Assembly (NCBI GenBank): GCA_051208045.1
Contig: JBPJFY010000004.1
Span: forward strand, 62,001-126,000
Direction: 5' to 3'
Origin: LZORAL124-50-18 sp051208045
GTDB lineage: Bacteria > Pseudomonadota > Gammaproteobacteria > Pseudomonadales > Oleiphilaceae
Length of the DNA stretch: 64,000 bases
The position numbers and the translations under genes are program-made. Under the pieces are notes generated by a model. It worked only from the letters and a program-made list of their open reading frames with translations, did no database searches and had not been told where the DNA came from. Within the stretch, counting starts at the first letter, position 1. Each line of letters begins with the position of its first letter. This document shows, piece after piece, positions 26,886 to 35,649 of this stretch.

Positions 26886-27341
26886 TTAATGGCTGGTACC
26901 CAGCATATATTCCTGATCCGGATCGACAACCACTTTGCCCGCCATGGCCTGCCGACCAAGCAACATCAGGTAGGTCATCCCTGAACGATCAGTTAATGTC
27001 AGCTCTATACTCCAGCGCTGGCCGGCCATTTCGATCTGTGTACTGACCACATACCGTTTTTCCTTGGTCGCGTTTGAGCTTTTTACGCGTCGTTTGTCGC
27101 TTACTTTGGCTTTGCATGGCACGAGCTGATCCACATTATGAATATCCGGGTGAATGTCAAAACTCACCCAGAGTTCGCCATCGAAATCAAACTCCTCAAG
27201 GTTATCCACATGAAGTGAGGACGTTTGAGCCCCGGTGTCCACTCGAATGTTCAAATTTCTGATATCAAATTCGGGCAGGTCACATACCTCCAACGCACCC
27301 ACTACGACTTTATTCTGCCATTTCTGCACGAGTTCCCCCAA
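26886..27341 (-). CDS. Retropepsin-like ATP-dependent zinc protease family protein
   Basis: A 151-residue protein of the RimK-associated family (COG4067). The retropepsin-type DTGA motif is visible in LNIRVDTGAQTSSLHVDNL (about residues 30-48); a basic KRRVKSSNATKEKRYVVST segment and DRSGMTYLMLLGRQAM follow, both typical. Despite the family's name, the fold is that of aspartic retropepsins. It is 11 bases after the aspartoacylase-like gene and, with rimK, forms a group often found together. The biological substrate is not known. Confidence 0.88.
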   Translation of the reverse strand: MGELVQKWQNKVVVGALEVCDLPEFDIRNLNIRVDTGAQTSSLHVDNLEEFDFDGELWVSFDIHPDIHNVDQLVPCKAKVSDKRRVKSSNATKEKRYVVSTQIEMAGQRWSIELTLTDRSGMTYLMLLGRQAMAGKVVVDPDQEYMLGTSH

Positions 27342-27352
27342 TTTAAGCTGTG

Positions 27353-28399
27353 CTAGGACATCGTTAACCCATTTAACATATCCGCGTCTTCAGAATTCAA
27401 ATCATCATGCATAATTTCAATGTGTTCCGCGACATCATCCGGTCTGCGGAAATACGCAATATGGTACATCGCCTCACCTTCCTGGGCCAAGGGAATATTC
27501 TGCTTCCCAATGACGATACCTTTTGCATTACTCAACACAGAGTCCAGCACCTGCCCAAAGGGATCCTTGATCACGGCGAGCACGTCCCCTTTCTCGACAT
27601 AATCGCCCAGCTTTTTAACATGCGTAACAAAACCACTGTCCGTGGCACGTACCCAGCCGCTTTGTCGGGCCACAAACGGCTCAACCATACTGGGCTTGGA
27701 ACGCCGTCTGGCCAGCATGCCAAGATGGCGCATCACATTGATGACCCCGTTGACGCCCGCTCGTATGCTGATTTCATCAAAGCGCAGAGCTTCCCCGGCT
27801 TCGTACAACAGAATTTTTGCCCCCTGATTGGCCGCGCTTTCACGTAATGAGCCATCCCTCAAGTTTGAGTTGATCAGCACCGGCACGCCGAACGCTTTCG
27901 CCATCTCCAAGGTCTCCTCATCGTCCAAATTCGCCCGAATTTGAGGTAGATTGGTTCGGTGAATCGCCCCGGTGTGCAAGTCGATACCATAATCACACTT
28001 TTCGACAATTTCTTTGAGAAACAGATTAGCCATGCGCCCCGCCAGCGAACCTTTTTTGGAGCCTGGGAAGGACCGGTTCAAGTCACGGCGGTCCGGCAAA
28101 TACCGGCTTTGGTTTAGAACGCCATAGCCATTCACAAAGGGTACCAGCACCAATGTGCCTTTGACCGAGCGAATTGTCTTGCTGTTGATAATGCGGCCGA
28201 TAATTTCAATGCCATTAAGCTCATCTCCATGGATGGCGGCACTGACAAACAACGTTGGTCCGGACCTTTTCCCGCGCTTCACAAACACTGGTATGGACAT
28301 GCTGGTGTCGGTGTAAAGGCTGACGGTGGGTAATTCAATTTTTTTAGTTTCGCCGGGAGCAACCGTTTCACCCGCAATCTCGAACAGGTTCTTTGCCAT
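27353..28399 (-). CDS. Succinylglutamate desuccinylase/aspartoacylase family protein
   Basis: A 348-residue M14-like zinc enzyme. The zinc ligands appear as His and Glu in AAIHGDELNGIEII and His in CDYGIDLHTGAIHR. The C-terminal half carries a small beta-barrel, lipoyl-like domain (SGWVRATDSGFVTHVKKLGDYVEKGDVLAVIKD region). Relatives near RimK are thought to act on amide-linked modifications, but the substrate is not established. It lies between rimK and the retropepsin-like gene, all on the minus strand. Confidence 0.87.
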   Translation of the reverse strand: MAKNLFEIAGETVAPGETKKIELPTVSLYTDTSMSIPVFVKRGKRSGPTLFVSAAIHGDELNGIEIIGRIINSKTIRSVKGTLVLVPFVNGYGVLNQSRYLPDRRDLNRSFPGSKKGSLAGRMANLFLKEIVEKCDYGIDLHTGAIHRTNLPQIRANLDDEETLEMAKAFGVPVLINSNLRDGSLRESAANQGAKILLYEAGEALRFDEISIRAGVNGVINVMRHLGMLARRRSKPSMVEPFVARQSGWVRATDSGFVTHVKKLGDYVEKGDVLAVIKDPFGQVLDSVLSNAKGIVIGKQNIPLAQEGEAMYHIAYFRRPDDVAEHIEIMHDDLNSEDADMLNGLTMS

Positions 28400-28501
28400 A
28401 TACTCGATTTGTCTCGTAATGTATTAAAGTTTATCGACTCGATCTGAATCCACGGGAGAAGAGTGACCATACTCGACTCCGGCTCGCTTTCACCTTTCTG
28501 A

Positions 28502-29407
28502 TCACCCCTTACCTTTCGTTCGGGTCTGATTCGGTTTGGCATTTTTCTCGATGTATTGAAACACCAGTTTGGCGACATCTTTTTTCGTTGCTGTTTCTAT
28601 GCCTTCCAACCCGGGGGATGAGTTGACCTCCATGACCACGGGGCCATGCGCTGAGCGCAGAATATCCACCCCACACATGGCCAGCCCCATGGTCTTGGCA
28701 GCAGAAACCGCACACTGCCGCTCTGCAGGCGTAAGCTTAACAATCTGAGCTGTGCCACCACGGTGCAGGTTGGAACGAAACTCCCCTTCTGCGGCCTGAC
28801 GCTTCATCGCCGCGACAACTTTATCTCCCACCACAAGACAGCGAATATCCGCACCACCGGCTTCTTTAATGAACTCCTGTACGAGAATGTTTGCCTTTAA
28901 CCCCATAAACGCTTCGATAATACTTTCCGCGTTCTTGTTGGTGTCTGCCAACACAACCCCTATTCCTTGCGTACCTTCCAGCAGTTTAATGACGACTGGC
29001 GCTCCACCCACATTTTTGAGCAAGTCCTTGATATTGTCCGGGTGGTGGGCAAATCCTGTACGCGGCAGCCCGATACCTTTGCGGGAAAGAAGCTGAAGTG
29101 AGCGCAGTTTGTCCCGGGATCGACTGATAGCGACAGACTCATTGATTGAAAAGGTGCCCATCATTTCAAACTGACGAACAACAGCGGTGCCATAAAACGT
29201 TACCGATGCGCCAATTCGGGGAATAATTGCATCGTAGCGCGGCAAGGGTTCACCATTGTATCGCACAGCAGGTTTGCTGCTGGTAATATCCATGTAACAG
29301 TGCAATGTATCAATGATATCCACCTCGTGCCCCAAGGCTTCACCAGCCTCCTTCAAGCGTCGTGTTGAATAGAGGTTGGGGTTTCTAGATAGTATTGCTA
29401 CTCGCAT
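28502..29407 (-). CDS. rimK: RimK-type ATP-grasp alpha-L-glutamate ligase
   Basis: A 301-residue ATP-grasp ligase starting MRVAILSRNPNLYSTRRL, the usual RimK opening. It has PRTGFAHHPDNIKDLL, the ATP-binding PVVIKLLEGTQGIGVVLAD, FIKEAGGADIRCLVVGDKVVAAMKR and the Mg-binding VMEVNSSPGLEGIE. RimK adds glutamates to the C-terminus of ribosomal protein S6 and can make poly-alpha-glutamate. The length matches E. coli RimK (about 300). It leads the three-gene group with the aspartoacylase-like and protease-like genes, 102 bases before the first of them. Confidence 0.95.
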   Translation of the reverse strand: MRVAILSRNPNLYSTRRLKEAGEALGHEVDIIDTLHCYMDITSSKPAVRYNGEPLPRYDAIIPRIGASVTFYGTAVVRQFEMMGTFSINESVAISRSRDKLRSLQLLSRKGIGLPRTGFAHHPDNIKDLLKNVGGAPVVIKLLEGTQGIGVVLADTNKNAESIIEAFMGLKANILVQEFIKEAGGADIRCLVVGDKVVAAMKRQAAEGEFRSNLHRGGTAQIVKLTPAERQCAVSAAKTMGLAMCGVDILRSAHGPVVMEVNSSPGLEGIETATKKDVAKLVFQYIEKNAKPNQTRTKGKG

Positions 29408-29599
29408 TTTTCTTCCTGTACTTTTTTAAATGAATTTCAGGCGTGCCAGGCCCCTCACGAGTTAATGATGTAACTCTCGACAGTTTTTGTGAAACAAAAC
29501 CATTTTGTCGTTACTACAAAGAATAGTTGATTTATCAGCATAGTCGTACATTGCATAATGAGCCTCGAAATCAAATAATCCGATTGTTAAGAGACACAC

Positions 29600-30169
29600 A
29601 TGACTCAGGCTCCCCTGCTCACGCTGCCAGAGACCCAGCTGGACATCTACCGTTGTTTTTCGATTTCCGCCATTCAGTCCGCTCCCACGCTATACCACGC
29701 GGTGATTACCAAAGGCGGCCAAATGCTCCAACAGTGTACTGCCAATAGCGAGCATTCCCTGATCGAGCTATCCAGAAAGCAGATTGACCAATACTATGCG
29801 CTGCAGCGCCCGCTTTCCCTCGCAGAGATTTCCAGCGAGGACCTCCGACAGGCCTGTACAAAAGCGCTCTCCGGTTTATCAGCCAATAAAAACACTATGA
29901 TTTTATTGCTCGCTCGAAGCCCGAAGTACGCACTCCCCATGGAAACGCTCAAGCATGCTCTTGGAAGCCGTGCGACGTATGATGTGTACCGAGCACTTTC
30001 CGAGTTTGGCAGAAATCTGTGTGACGAATTGAATGCCTCCATCGTCTTACCCGAAACAGGCGATCCTTTCCTCCAGCTGATTATTGATACATTCGATTAC
30101 TATCAACACGGAGGCATCGGGATTTCAATTCAACTGAAAAGTGCCGTAAGATGTGCACTGAACTCATAA
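29600..30169 (+). CDS. Hypothetical protein upstream of a LysR regulator
   Basis: A 189-residue soluble protein that I do not recognise. It has no signal peptide or membrane segment. The middle is helix-rich (LSRKQIDQYYALQRPLSLAEISSEDLRQ), and the N-terminal part alternates hydrophobic residues as beta strands. It is 13 bases before the LysR gene on the same strand, so the two are probably co-transcribed. The divergent rimK start is 192 bases away. Codon use looks ordinary. The start at 29600 gives MTQAPLLTLPE; the preceding AAGAGA is a plausible ribosome site. Confidence 0.7.
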   Translation: MTQAPLLTLPETQLDIYRCFSISAIQSAPTLYHAVITKGGQMLQQCTANSEHSLIELSRKQIDQYYALQRPLSLAEISSEDLRQACTKALSGLSANKNTMILLLARSPKYALPMETLKHALGSRATYDVYRALSEFGRNLCDELNASIVLPETGDPFLQLIIDTFDYYQHGGIGISIQLKSAVRCALNS

Positions 30170-30182
30170 TAAAAGCGACTTC

Positions 30183-31061
30183 ATGGACACCGAACTTCTT
30201 AAAACGTTTCTGGAAGTAAAAAACACCCGCCACTTTGGAAAAGCGGCCGAAAACCTCTACCTCACACAAGCGGCTGTGAGCGCGCGAATCAAACAACTGG
30301 AAAACATTCTCGGTGGCCCCTTGTTCACGCGCTTCCGAAATAACCTGCAACTCACCATCACCGGAGAGCGATTAATCCCTCATGCTGAAACCATTCTGCT
30401 CGCGTGGGACCGAGCCCAGCAGGATGTTGCACTGAAGAAAAAGCAGAAACAGGTATTTGCAATGGGGGCGACCAGTGGACTGTGGGACATGATTCTCCAA
30501 CAAACACTGTCATTGGTACACGCAAGTCACCCGGAGTTAGCGCTGCGGGCAGAAGCACTGAGTCAACCTGCACTGGTTCGGCACCTCATGGAGCGCACGC
30601 TGGATTTCGCACTACTTTTCGAACCTGCGAAACTGGCTGAACTGGTGTCAGAGCCTGTGGTACCGGCAGATCTTGTCCTGGTGAGCTCAAAGCCGGACCA
30701 ACGTGTGGAAGAAGCCATCAATCGTCGTTTTGTTTCGGTGAATTGGGGAATATCCTTTCAGATCAGTTATTCTCAACACTTTCCGGATACCGCACCTCCG
30801 GTACTGCACACCACACTGGCGAGGATCGCCCTGGAGTTTATACTCGAACACGGGGGCAGTGCTTATCTCCCTCACCAAATGGTTGAGCGATTATTGGGAA
30901 GTACACTCCATCTGGTCAATGGTGCGCCGGTTATTTCCCGGCAAGTATTCGCTTGCTACCACAAAGACAATACGCGCACTCAGGAAATTGACATGGTTTT
31001 GAGCGCTATTCAGGGCATTCATCGCCCGGTAGAAATGACTGAACGACTGATCAATGTATAG
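30183..31061 (+). CDS. LysR-family transcriptional regulator (HdfR-like)
   Basis: A 292-residue LysR protein. The N-terminal helix-turn-helix reads MDTELLKTFLEVKNTRHFGKAAENLYLTQAAVSARIKQLE, with a His in place of the usual Ser in the SF.KAA motif, a feature of HdfR/YifA-type regulators. A linker helix and a substrate-binding domain follow. HdfR represses flagellar genes in E. coli; whether this protein does so here is unknown. It follows the 189-residue hypothetical protein by 13 bases. Confidence 0.9.
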   Translation: MDTELLKTFLEVKNTRHFGKAAENLYLTQAAVSARIKQLENILGGPLFTRFRNNLQLTITGERLIPHAETILLAWDRAQQDVALKKKQKQVFAMGATSGLWDMILQQTLSLVHASHPELALRAEALSQPALVRHLMERTLDFALLFEPAKLAELVSEPVVPADLVLVSSKPDQRVEEAINRRFVSVNWGISFQISYSQHFPDTAPPVLHTTLARIALEFILEHGGSAYLPHQMVERLLGSTLHLVNGAPVISRQVFACYHKDNTRTQEIDMVLSAIQGIHRPVEMTERLINV

Positions 31062-31119
31062 TTCTGATTAATGTTTAGTTCTGATCAGTTAAACAATTCG
31101 ACTTGGAAAGGAAAACACG

Positions 31120-31950
31120 TTGTCTGAGATCTGGTGGAATGGATTCGAGTTAAGCGAAGACCGGCAAAGCACACTTACCTTGCCCGGCATTCGTTTAACC
31201 GTACGCCATCTGAAACATGAGTGGCAATGCGAATATCGACGCTTTAAAGAAGAAGATTCTATACCGGACAGCCGACACGAGATTACTCATGAACCTGCCG
31301 AAAGGGTAACTGAACTGCTCCCCCAACCCGGGTCCTACACGCCACTGCCCAATATTAAACTTGAACGCCGCATTCTGAACAGTCGCAACAATTTTGTGCG
31401 TTTTGTACCGAAAGCCGGAGACAAGCCCTTTGTCATTCGCCCCCACATTCCCATTAATCTGGCGCCATCCACGGTTTCAACCATCTTTGTCAGTACACCC
31501 ATCTGGGTTCAGGTACTCGTAGATGATGACCGTAAAACCCTGTCTGACATCCCCGTGTCCGTTCCTTCAGACACGTGGATCGGTAAGGATCGGATGAGTG
31601 GCGAACTCTGCTATGCTGGAGCGTCCACCGGGCGCTTGACTCTGGAGCTCTTGCCTCTGAGGAAAGATCGCGTGATTACGCCGGTGGAGATCCAGAATCT
31701 CGGCCAGGATAATCTGTATCTCGAACGTTTCAGCATTTCGCTGCCGCACTGCTCGATCTATGCGGATGACACAGGGAATCTGTGGACCGAGCGTATTCGG
31801 TGCTGCCGGGAGAAAGAATTGGACAAAGCAAATATCAAGGTCATGCCCGGTGCACCAAGCTTTGCCGGTCATGCCACCCTTGTTTCAGCCCCCAGACAGC
31901 AGATTCACAGTAGCCATATTGCAAAGGCCGTTTCAGTACTGTTTGGCTAG
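31120..31950 (+). CDS. DUF432-like protein beside MscS
   Basis: A 276-residue protein beginning MSEIWWNGFELSEDRQSTLTLPGIRLTVRHL from a TTG codon, supported by the GGAAAGGA ribosome site just upstream and by sequence that looks coding from that codon. The content (PLPNIKLERRILNSRNNFVRFVPKAGDKPFVIRPHIPINLAP, then TPIWVQVLV and PVEIQNLGQDNLYLERFSI) fits the DUF432 type found next to MscS channels. No signal peptide or membrane helix is seen. A link to the neighbouring mechanosensitive channel is inferred from position. Confidence 0.7.
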   Translation: MSEIWWNGFELSEDRQSTLTLPGIRLTVRHLKHEWQCEYRRFKEEDSIPDSRHEITHEPAERVTELLPQPGSYTPLPNIKLERRILNSRNNFVRFVPKAGDKPFVIRPHIPINLAPSTVSTIFVSTPIWVQVLVDDDRKTLSDIPVSVPSDTWIGKDRMSGELCYAGASTGRLTLELLPLRKDRVITPVEIQNLGQDNLYLERFSISLPHCSIYADDTGNLWTERIRCCREKELDKANIKVMPGAPSFAGHATLVSAPRQQIHSSHIAKAVSVLFG

Positions 31951-31995
31951 TACAGTTTCCATGTAATAGAACGAAAACTAAAAGGCACGCAGACC

Positions 31996-32856
31996 TTGGA
32001 CTCTATCACCGACTTTTCATTCAGCCAGTTTGTCGATTCACTGACTCTTTTTTCCTGGGCCAGAGCAGCAGTTTATGTAATTCTGGGTTATGGGTTGGCC
32101 AAAATGGCCAGTGGGTTATTCGAAGGCGTTTCCCGTGCGTATCTTGGCTTACACCAGCTGCGCATTTTGAAGCGCCTAGTGTTTTACGTCGTCTTTGGTC
32201 TGTTCTTTGTTTCTGCCCTGCGTGAACTGGGCTTCAAACTCAGCGTCCTCCTGGGAGCTGCAGGCATTTTATCGGTCGCCGTGGGTTTTGCATCACAAAC
32301 ATCCGCATCGAATTTGATTAGCGGACTCTTTCTTTTAGGAGAAAAGCCGTTTCAGATTGGAGACACCATAGAAGTCGACGGTTCCATCGGAGAAGTCATC
32401 TCCATTGACCTGTTATCCATAAAACTGCGTACGTTTGACAACCAGTTTGTTCGCATCCCGAACGAGTCCATCATAAAGACCAAACTGACCAACAAAAGCC
32501 GTTTTCAAATACGCCGCGTGGACATAACCATTGGGGTCGCCTATAAAGAAGATGTCGTAAATGTACGCCAGCTCTTGTTGGACGTCGCCAAAAAACATCC
32601 GAGTTGTCTCGACTTCCCCGAACCCATTTGTGTGATCACCCGGTTTGCCGAATCTGCCGTCGAATTTCAGTTCTCACTCTGGACGAAAAATGCAGAACTG
32701 CTGAATTTTAAGCATGAAATCCTGGAAAAAGTTAAGTTGGCATTCGATGAAAAACGCATCGAAATCCCGTTCCCGCATATGACCCTCTATGCCGGTAGCG
32801 ATTCTCAGCCATTTTCAATTCAAACCATGCCGCCTAAGGGAGCAGACACGCCATGA
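31996..32856 (+). CDS. MscS-family mechanosensitive ion channel
   Basis: A 286-residue membrane channel. Three hydrophobic helices occupy about residues 15-110; the pore-lining TM3 is GAAGILSVAVGFASQTSASNLISGLFLL, with the glycine/alanine packing of MscS. The beta domain follows (KPFQIGDTIEVDGSIGEVISIDLLSIKLRTFDNQFVRIPN, family signature), then a cytoplasmic alpha/beta domain. It opens to release solutes during hypo-osmotic shock. The start appears to be TTG at 31996, as no ATG precedes TM1. It overlaps the next gene by four bases (ATGA). Confidence 0.93.
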   Translation: MDSITDFSFSQFVDSLTLFSWARAAVYVILGYGLAKMASGLFEGVSRAYLGLHQLRILKRLVFYVVFGLFFVSALRELGFKLSVLLGAAGILSVAVGFASQTSASNLISGLFLLGEKPFQIGDTIEVDGSIGEVISIDLLSIKLRTFDNQFVRIPNESIIKTKLTNKSRFQIRRVDITIGVAYKEDVVNVRQLLLDVAKKHPSCLDFPEPICVITRFAESAVEFQFSLWTKNAELLNFKHEILEKVKLAFDEKRIEIPFPHMTLYAGSDSQPFSIQTMPPKGADTP

Positions 32857-33995
32857 CACAGACTAAGGATCAGATACTCTTTCCGGTCAATGACCATGTG
32901 TGCTACCTAAATCATGCTGCTGTCGCGCCCTGGTCTGCAGGTACGGCCGATACCGTGAAGCAATTTGCCGAGGAATCTGCCAAGTATGGGGCGACGCACT
33001 ATCCACGCTGGTTACAGACGGACGCTCATCTGCGTGAAAATCTCAGGCAACTGCTCAATGCACAGTCGACCGAAGAAATCGCGTTGGTGAAAAACACCTC
33101 AGAGGGGCTGTCTTTTATCGCTTCCGGAATCGAATGGGAGGCTGGGGATGAAATTGTCATCACCAACCAGGAATTCCCGTCCAATCGAATCGTTTGGGAG
33201 GCACTTTCAAATAGGGGCGTGACAGTGACCGAGGTCGATGTCAGTGACTTCGCCACGGCCTCAGAGCGCCTGTGTAGCGCGATTTCAGCAAAAACGAAAC
33301 TCGTGTCAGTCAGTGCCGTTCAGTATGCCTCCGGCCTTCGGTTAGCGCTTGCGGCTATCGGGGCCAAATGTAAGGCGACGAACACCCTTTTTTGTGTTGA
33401 TGCCATCCAGAGTCTTGGAGTAATCCCGATGGACTGTCAGCACATTCAATCGGACTTTATTGTCGCGGATGGGCACAAGTGGTTGTTAGGCCCCGAAGGA
33501 TTGGGGGTGCTGTATATCCGCCAGCCGCTCGTCACACAACTGGCGCTCACGGAATATGGCTGGCACATGGTGAAAGAACGTGGCAATTATGACAAAAAAG
33601 AATGGGAACCTGCCCAAGATGCCAAACGTTTTGAATGTGGCAGCCCTAACCTGTTATGCGCCCATGCACTTAATCACAGCCTCACGGAGCTGCTGAACAT
33701 TGGTATCTCCCAGATCGAAATCCTGGTGTCCAAAAAAGTACAAATACTCATCGATGCGCTGAAAACGATACCCGGATGTACCATCCTCTCTCCGGAGGAT
33801 GCTCACCTTCGCGCGGGCATCGTGACTTTTCGTGTGGATGGTGTGGATACCGCAGCGCTCTACCGACACTTGATGGCCTGTAACGTAATCTGCGCACATC
33901 GGGGCGGCGGGATTCGATTCTCTCCTCACTTTCATACACCGGATGAGCGGCTTACTGAAGCCGTGACACAGGTAAACGCGTTTTCGAAATCGTAG
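32853..33995 (+). CDS. Class-V aminotransferase-fold PLP enzyme
   Basis: A 380-residue PLP-dependent enzyme of the cysteine desulfurase/isopenicillin-epimerase type. The PLP Asp is in LFCVDAIQSLGVIPMD, and the Schiff-base Lys is in DFIVADGHKWLLGPEGLGVLYI; EIALVKNTSEGLSFIA is the phosphate-binding region, and HRGGGIRFSPHFHTPDERL closes the fold. The substrate cannot be told from sequence; no catalytic-Cys loop typical of IscS is visible. It is translationally coupled to the MscS gene through an ATGA overlap. Confidence 0.9.
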   Translation: MTQTKDQILFPVNDHVCYLNHAAVAPWSAGTADTVKQFAEESAKYGATHYPRWLQTDAHLRENLRQLLNAQSTEEIALVKNTSEGLSFIASGIEWEAGDEIVITNQEFPSNRIVWEALSNRGVTVTEVDVSDFATASERLCSAISAKTKLVSVSAVQYASGLRLALAAIGAKCKATNTLFCVDAIQSLGVIPMDCQHIQSDFIVADGHKWLLGPEGLGVLYIRQPLVTQLALTEYGWHMVKERGNYDKKEWEPAQDAKRFECGSPNLLCAHALNHSLTELLNIGISQIEILVSKKVQILIDALKTIPGCTILSPEDAHLRAGIVTFRVDGVDTAALYRHLMACNVICAHRGGGIRFSPHFHTPDERLTEAVTQVNAFSKS

Positions 33996-34032
33996 AATAA
34001 CGGCTGGCCTTCCCAGATTGCAGATCTACAGG

Positions 34033-34548
34033 TTACACAACACCCACTTCACTCCCACACCCCGGAAGAAATTCTGAGCAGGCGAGCTCTATACATTCGG
34101 CGGTCATGAAGCCACGGCCAGCCCAATCTGAATTCGCAGTGATTTGCCCCAGCAAACTCCCGACAAATGGCATATGAGACACCAAAACGACGCAATCACA
34201 CTCAGAAGGAATAATTTCGTGTAGCTCCAGTAGCGCCTGCTCCGCATTGTCGTCCGGAGTAACCTGATCAAAGGTCTGGACTTTTAATGACGTGGTCTGC
34301 GCTAAGATCGAAGCCGTCTGTTGCGCCCGAACATAAGGGCTGGCAATCACAACGGCCGACATGGCTCGGGATGAATGTGTTTCCTTGAGGTACTTTTCCT
34401 TCAAGAAATTCAAGCGCTGAGATAAGCGGTCCCCAAGCGCTTGAACGGATGTTTGGCCGGAAGCTGTGAGCTGGCGATCAAAGTCTGTTTTCGCTCGTGG
34501 TTCCGCCTCGCCATGACGGACAATAAACAACACTTTATCCATCTTCAC
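34033..34548 (-). CDS. sixA: Phosphohistidine phosphatase SixA
   Basis: A 171-residue histidine phosphatase. The catalytic RHG motif is in VLFIVRHGEAEPRAKTDFDRQLTASG; ASPYVRAQQTASILAQ supplies the second Arg and VLVSHMPFVGSLLGQI the second His. SixA removes phosphate from histidines on phosphotransfer proteins; E. coli SixA acts on the nitrogen PTS phosphocarrier NPr, which is interesting because ptsP is in this window. It overlaps the gpsA end by 14 bases. Starts at 34548 and 34542 are both possible. Confidence 0.92.
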   Translation of the reverse strand: MKMDKVLFIVRHGEAEPRAKTDFDRQLTASGQTSVQALGDRLSQRLNFLKEKYLKETHSSRAMSAVVIASPYVRAQQTASILAQTTSLKVQTFDQVTPDDNAEQALLELHEIIPSECDCVVLVSHMPFVGSLLGQITANSDWAGRGFMTAECIELACSEFLPGCGSEVGVV

Positions 34549-35599
34549 TGCCGCTACTTTCCAGATGATCCTCGCGAGAAAGAACGAACTCTACATCAGT
34601 ACTCTGCTGGCCCAACATCAAGGTAGAAACCACTTCCGGAATCTTTTTACCTTCAAACATGATCGCATACAACCCGCTGACAAGAGGCATATAGATCTCT
34701 TTGTCATCAGCCATCCGCTTGACCTGTTTGACCGTATTCACGCCTTCGGCCACTTCGCCAAGTGCATTAACTGCTTCGTCGAGTGGCGTGCCTTTTCCCA
34801 GCGCAAACCCTACTCTGAAATTCCGACTCAGGGGGGAGAGGCAGGTCACAATCAAATCACCCACCCCTGCGAGCCCTAAGAATGTCAGTGGGTTGGCGCC
34901 CATTTTTTCCGCAAACCGACTCATTTCCGCCAAACTGCGGGTAATCAACATCGCTTTCGTGTTTTCGCCCATTTCCAATGCAGCGGCCATTCCCAGGATA
35001 ATTGCATAAATATTTTTAAGCGCTCCTCCCAGTTCAACACCATAAGTGTCTGTGTTGGCGTATACCCGGAACGACGCCGAGCCAAGCACATTTTGTATTT
35101 GACTTCTTACCTCAGAACTTCGACTTGCAATAACCGTTGCCGAAAGCTGGTGTAAACCGATCTCTTTCGCAAGATTGGGGCCACTGAGAACACCAATGGG
35201 GTTCTCTGGAAAGAATTCGGTGAGTATTTCACTCATGAGGTGAAAGGATTCGGGCTCGACACCTTTGGTCGTGCTCACAAGGATTTTATCGCTTTGAATC
35301 AGCGGTTTGACCTGTTCACACACGTCTCGAAATGACTTTCCGGGAATCGAGAAAAAAATGATCTCACAGCTCGCCACCGTTTGAAGATCGGAGGTTGCCG
35401 CCAAGTTATCAGACAGTCGATAACCGGGCATGTACCGACTGTTCTCTTTGGATGTATTAATTAACTCTGCCGCGTTTTCATCACGCATCCATAAGGTGAC
35501 TGCGTGAGCATTCTCAGCGGCGATGTTGGCGATGACTGTGCCAAAACTTCCCCCGCCAAGTACGCAAACCCGGGTGGTCAGTTCACTTTTAGTATTCAT
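34535..35599 (-). CDS. gpsA: NAD(P)-dependent glycerol-3-phosphate dehydrogenase
   Basis: A 354-residue enzyme reducing dihydroxyacetone phosphate to sn-glycerol-3-phosphate for phospholipid synthesis. The nucleotide fold opens RVCVLGGGSFGTVIANIAAEN. Other signatures are WMRDENAAELINTSKENSRYMPG, KILVSTTKGVEPESFHLMSEI, VLSGPNLAKEI, LGGALKNIYAIILGMAAALEMGENTKAMLITRSLAEM in family order, and GLAGVGDLIVTCLSPLSRNFRVG. It is slightly longer than E. coli GpsA (339). sixA begins within its 3' end, an arrangement seen in several Pseudomonadales. Confidence 0.96.
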   Translation of the reverse strand: MNTKSELTTRVCVLGGGSFGTVIANIAAENAHAVTLWMRDENAAELINTSKENSRYMPGYRLSDNLAATSDLQTVASCEIIFFSIPGKSFRDVCEQVKPLIQSDKILVSTTKGVEPESFHLMSEILTEFFPENPIGVLSGPNLAKEIGLHQLSATVIASRSSEVRSQIQNVLGSASFRVYANTDTYGVELGGALKNIYAIILGMAAALEMGENTKAMLITRSLAEMSRFAEKMGANPLTFLGLAGVGDLIVTCLSPLSRNFRVGFALGKGTPLDEAVNALGEVAEGVNTVKQVKRMADDKEIYMPLVSGLYAIMFEGKKIPEVVSTLMLGQQSTDVEFVLSREDHLESSGSEDG

Positions 35600-35649
35600 C
35601 TAGAAAGGCTCGTTTCAGTTGAAAGTGCTGCGAGAAGCGTCCCCCAAGA

